This document shows, one piece after another, positions 7,100-8,373 of a stretch of DNA of 8,373 bases (within the stretch, counting starts at the first letter, position 1; each line of letters opens with the position of its first letter). The DNA comes from an uncultured Bacilli bacterium (GTDB taxonomy: Bacteria; Bacillota_I; Bacilli_A; RFN20; CAG-288), in assembly GCA_934700375.1 (NCBI GenBank), contig CAKUXT010000085.1, positions 1 to 8,373 on the forward strand. The letters run 5' to 3'. Under the pieces are notes generated by a model. It searched no databases, was not told where the DNA came from, and worked only from the letters and a program-made list of their open reading frames with translations. Position numbers and translations under genes: made by a program.

Positions 7100-8373
7100 A
7101 TGCCAGAACTTCCTGAAGTAGAGACGGTAAAAAGAGAACTCTCCAAATCGATTCTAGGGAAGACTTTCTCTTCTCCTGTTCTCTACTATAAACCGCTCAT
7201 CAAAACGGATTTTTCCCTTTTCCTTGAAGACATCAAAGGAAAAGAAATCCTTTCGATTGGAAGAAAAGGAAAATTTCTGATCTTCCATTTAAGCGAAAAC
7301 AAGAAACTGATCTTCCATCTGAGAATGGAAGGAAAAATATTCATCGAAAATATAGAAAGTCATTCACTTTCTCATCTTTCAATGTTCATCCCTTTTGAAG
7401 ATGACGAGAATGGACTGGCATTCTATGATGTCAGAAAATTCGGATGCATTTATTATCTCGATGAAGAAGAGGAAGGTCCTCTTCTTCATGTTGGAAAAGA
7501 ACCGTTCGATATCACAATCGATGAATTATACCCGTTGTATAATACAAAAGATGAATACATCAAAGTCCTTTTGATGAACCAGTCTTTGATGTCCGGCATC
7601 GGAAACATCTATGCAGATGAGATTCTTTTTATAAGCCATATTTCTCCGTTCAAGAAAGGAAACAAGCTGACAAAAGAAGAAATAAACACCCTTCTTGAAA
7701 ACGCAAAAAAGATTTTCTTGCAGGCTATTGAATCCAAAGGCTCTACAGTCAGAAGCTATAAAGCCAGCGAACACGTAAAAGGAAGCTTCCAGCAGTTCTT
7801 GAAAGTCTATTCAAGAGAAGGAAAAGAATGTCTTTGCTGTCATAAGGCTAAGATTGAAAAAAGAAAACTCGATGGAAGAGGTACCTCGTATTGTCCTATC
7901 TGTCAGCACACTGGAATCAATGTTGTGATAACCGGAAAAATAGCAAGCGGAAAAAGCCTGGCTTCCCATTATTTTGAAGTCGAAGGCTTCAAAAGATTAT
8001 CCTCAGATGAAGAAGTGCATAAGCTTTATGCTGATAGTAGATTCATCAAAGAACTTGAAGAAAAGTTCCCAAAGATCTTCATACGACATAAGCTCTCCAA
8101 AGCAAAAATAACAGCCTTGCTTTCAGAAGACAAGTCCTTCAAAAGAAAATACGAAGCCTATATCTTCAAAGCGGTAAAAGAAAGAATCAATCGCTTCATC
8201 ATCGAAAACGACGGAGAGAACAAAATCATTGAAGTACCGCTTCTCTTCGATGCACATATGGAGCATGACTTCACCTATATCGTCGGCATTGAAACGACAA
8301 GACAGGAAGAACATCTTCAGGAAAGAGGAGAAGACGTCACAAGAAAGAACTTCAACGCCTTAAACTCTTATGA
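7100..8373 (+). CDS. mutM: MutM (Fpg) DNA glycosylase fused to dephospho-CoA kinase (CoaE), 3' end missing
   Basis: One frame runs 424 codons from ATG 7100 with no stop to the window edge. Residues 1-270 are a complete formamidopyrimidine-DNA glycosylase/AP lyase, which removes 8-oxoguanine and ring-opened purines. It has the N-terminal MPELPEVET with the Pro2 nucleophile and Glu3, Lys58 in GRKGKF, Met76 in LRMEGK, Arg112 and Phe114 in YDVRKFG, Asn169 in SGIGNIYADE, and a zinc finger with Cys244, Cys247, Cys265 and Cys268 and Arg260 in GRGTSYC. The start is fixed because the enzyme needs proline directly after Met. MutM normally ends just after the last zinc Cys. Here QHTG leads at once into a CoaE-type kinase (from about 273). 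CoaE makes CoA from dephospho-CoA and ATP. The gene begins one base after polA, ending the operon as far as visible. The fusion could be a sequencing error only if a stop or frameshift were lost. Confidence 0.9.
   Translation, partial: MPELPEVETVKRELSKSILGKTFSSPVLYYKPLIKTDFSLFLEDIKGKEILSIGRKGKFLIFHLSENKKLIFHLRMEGKIFIENIESHSLSHLSMFIPFEDDENGLAFYDVRKFGCIYYLDEEEEGPLLHVGKEPFDITIDELYPLYNTKDEYIKVLLMNQSLMSGIGNIYADEILFISHISPFKKGNKLTKEEINTLLENAKKIFLQAIESKGSTVRSYKASEHVKGSFQQFLKVYSREGKECLCCHKAKIEKRKLDGRGTSYCPICQHTGINVVITGKIASGKSLASHYFEVEGFKRLSSDEEVHKLYADSRFIKELEEKFPKIFIRHKLSKAKITALLSEDKSFKRKYEAYIFKAVKERINRFIIENDGENKIIEVPLLFDAHMEHDFTYIVGIETTRQEEHLQERGEDVTRKNFNALNSY
7916..8373 (+). other. coaE: CoaE (dephospho-CoA kinase) module of the fusion, partial
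   Basis: About 152 residues are visible of a domain that is normally about 200. NVVITGKIASGKSLA (274-288) carries the P-loop, with GKIASGKS in place of the usual GGIASGKS. LSSDEEVHKLY follows at the position of the substrate-site I-D-A-D motif; the second Asp and the His remain, and the first Asp is Ser. Later come a basic helical region with KYEAYIFKAVKERI, where the family usually has an HP pair, then EVPLLFDAHMEHD and RQEEHLQERGED, matching the family's VPLLFE and Q-x-x-R-L-x-x-R segments. The fold assignment is firm. Activity is less certain because several conserved positions differ. The C-terminal helix lies outside the window. Confidence 0.82.

Noticed and set aside
7926..7928. GTG as a separate start codon for coaE
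   Set aside because: It is in frame with mutM, which has no stop, and no Shine-Dalgarno sequence precedes it. An internal start would give an extra short product, not replace the fusion.
7921..7929. ATG at the MutM-CoaE junction
   Set aside because: It is out of frame with CoaE and meets TGA after two codons, so it cannot start the kinase.
8371..8373. TGA at the very end of the window as the stop of the fusion gene
   Set aside because: In the frame from 7100 the last codon is TAT (8369-8371), followed by GA. The TGA is out of frame, and the CoaE domain is still about 50 residues short.

Overview
The window looks like part of a low-to-moderate GC Firmicutes chromosome (about 40% GC by eye) with the standard genetic code: TGA and TAA are used as stops and Trp is TGG. 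Arg is mostly AGA. The short DnaE and the order dnaE-polA-mutM-coaE recall Mollicutes and their Erysipelotrichia relatives. That placement is an inference; no rRNA or tRNA gene is present to test it.

Layout. Positions 1-190 (minus strand) hold the first 63 codons of a probable 2-keto-3-deoxygluconate permease (KdgT family), cut by the window edge. Positions 191-318 are a divergent regulatory region with two back-to-back predicted sigma-A promoters and a long imperfect palindrome centred on GGCCGGCC. Positions 319-1485 (+) encode a PucR/CdaR-type sugar-diacid regulator that probably controls the permease. A 43-base gap follows. It carries a perfect TATAAT six bases before the next start codon and no Shine-Dalgarno sequence, suggesting a leaderless dnaE transcript.

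Positions 1529-8373 are a tight replication/repair operon. It contains a short DnaE-type DNA polymerase III alpha (974 aa) whose PHP domain has lost its metal ligands. Next is DNA polymerase I (880 aa) with an intact 5' nuclease and polymerase but a degenerate proofreading domain. The last gene encodes MutM (Fpg) running without a stop into a dephospho-CoA kinase (CoaE). Gaps between these genes are 2 and 1 bases.

The most notable observation is the MutM-CoaE fusion. The reading frame was followed codon by codon from 7100 to the window end. The MutM zinc finger is complete, the CoaE P-loop begins within about ten residues of its last Cys, and no ATG start separates them. Secondary points are the operator-like palindrome, the likely leaderless dnaE, and a clamp-binding-like QISLF pentapeptide in the Pol I interdomain linker.
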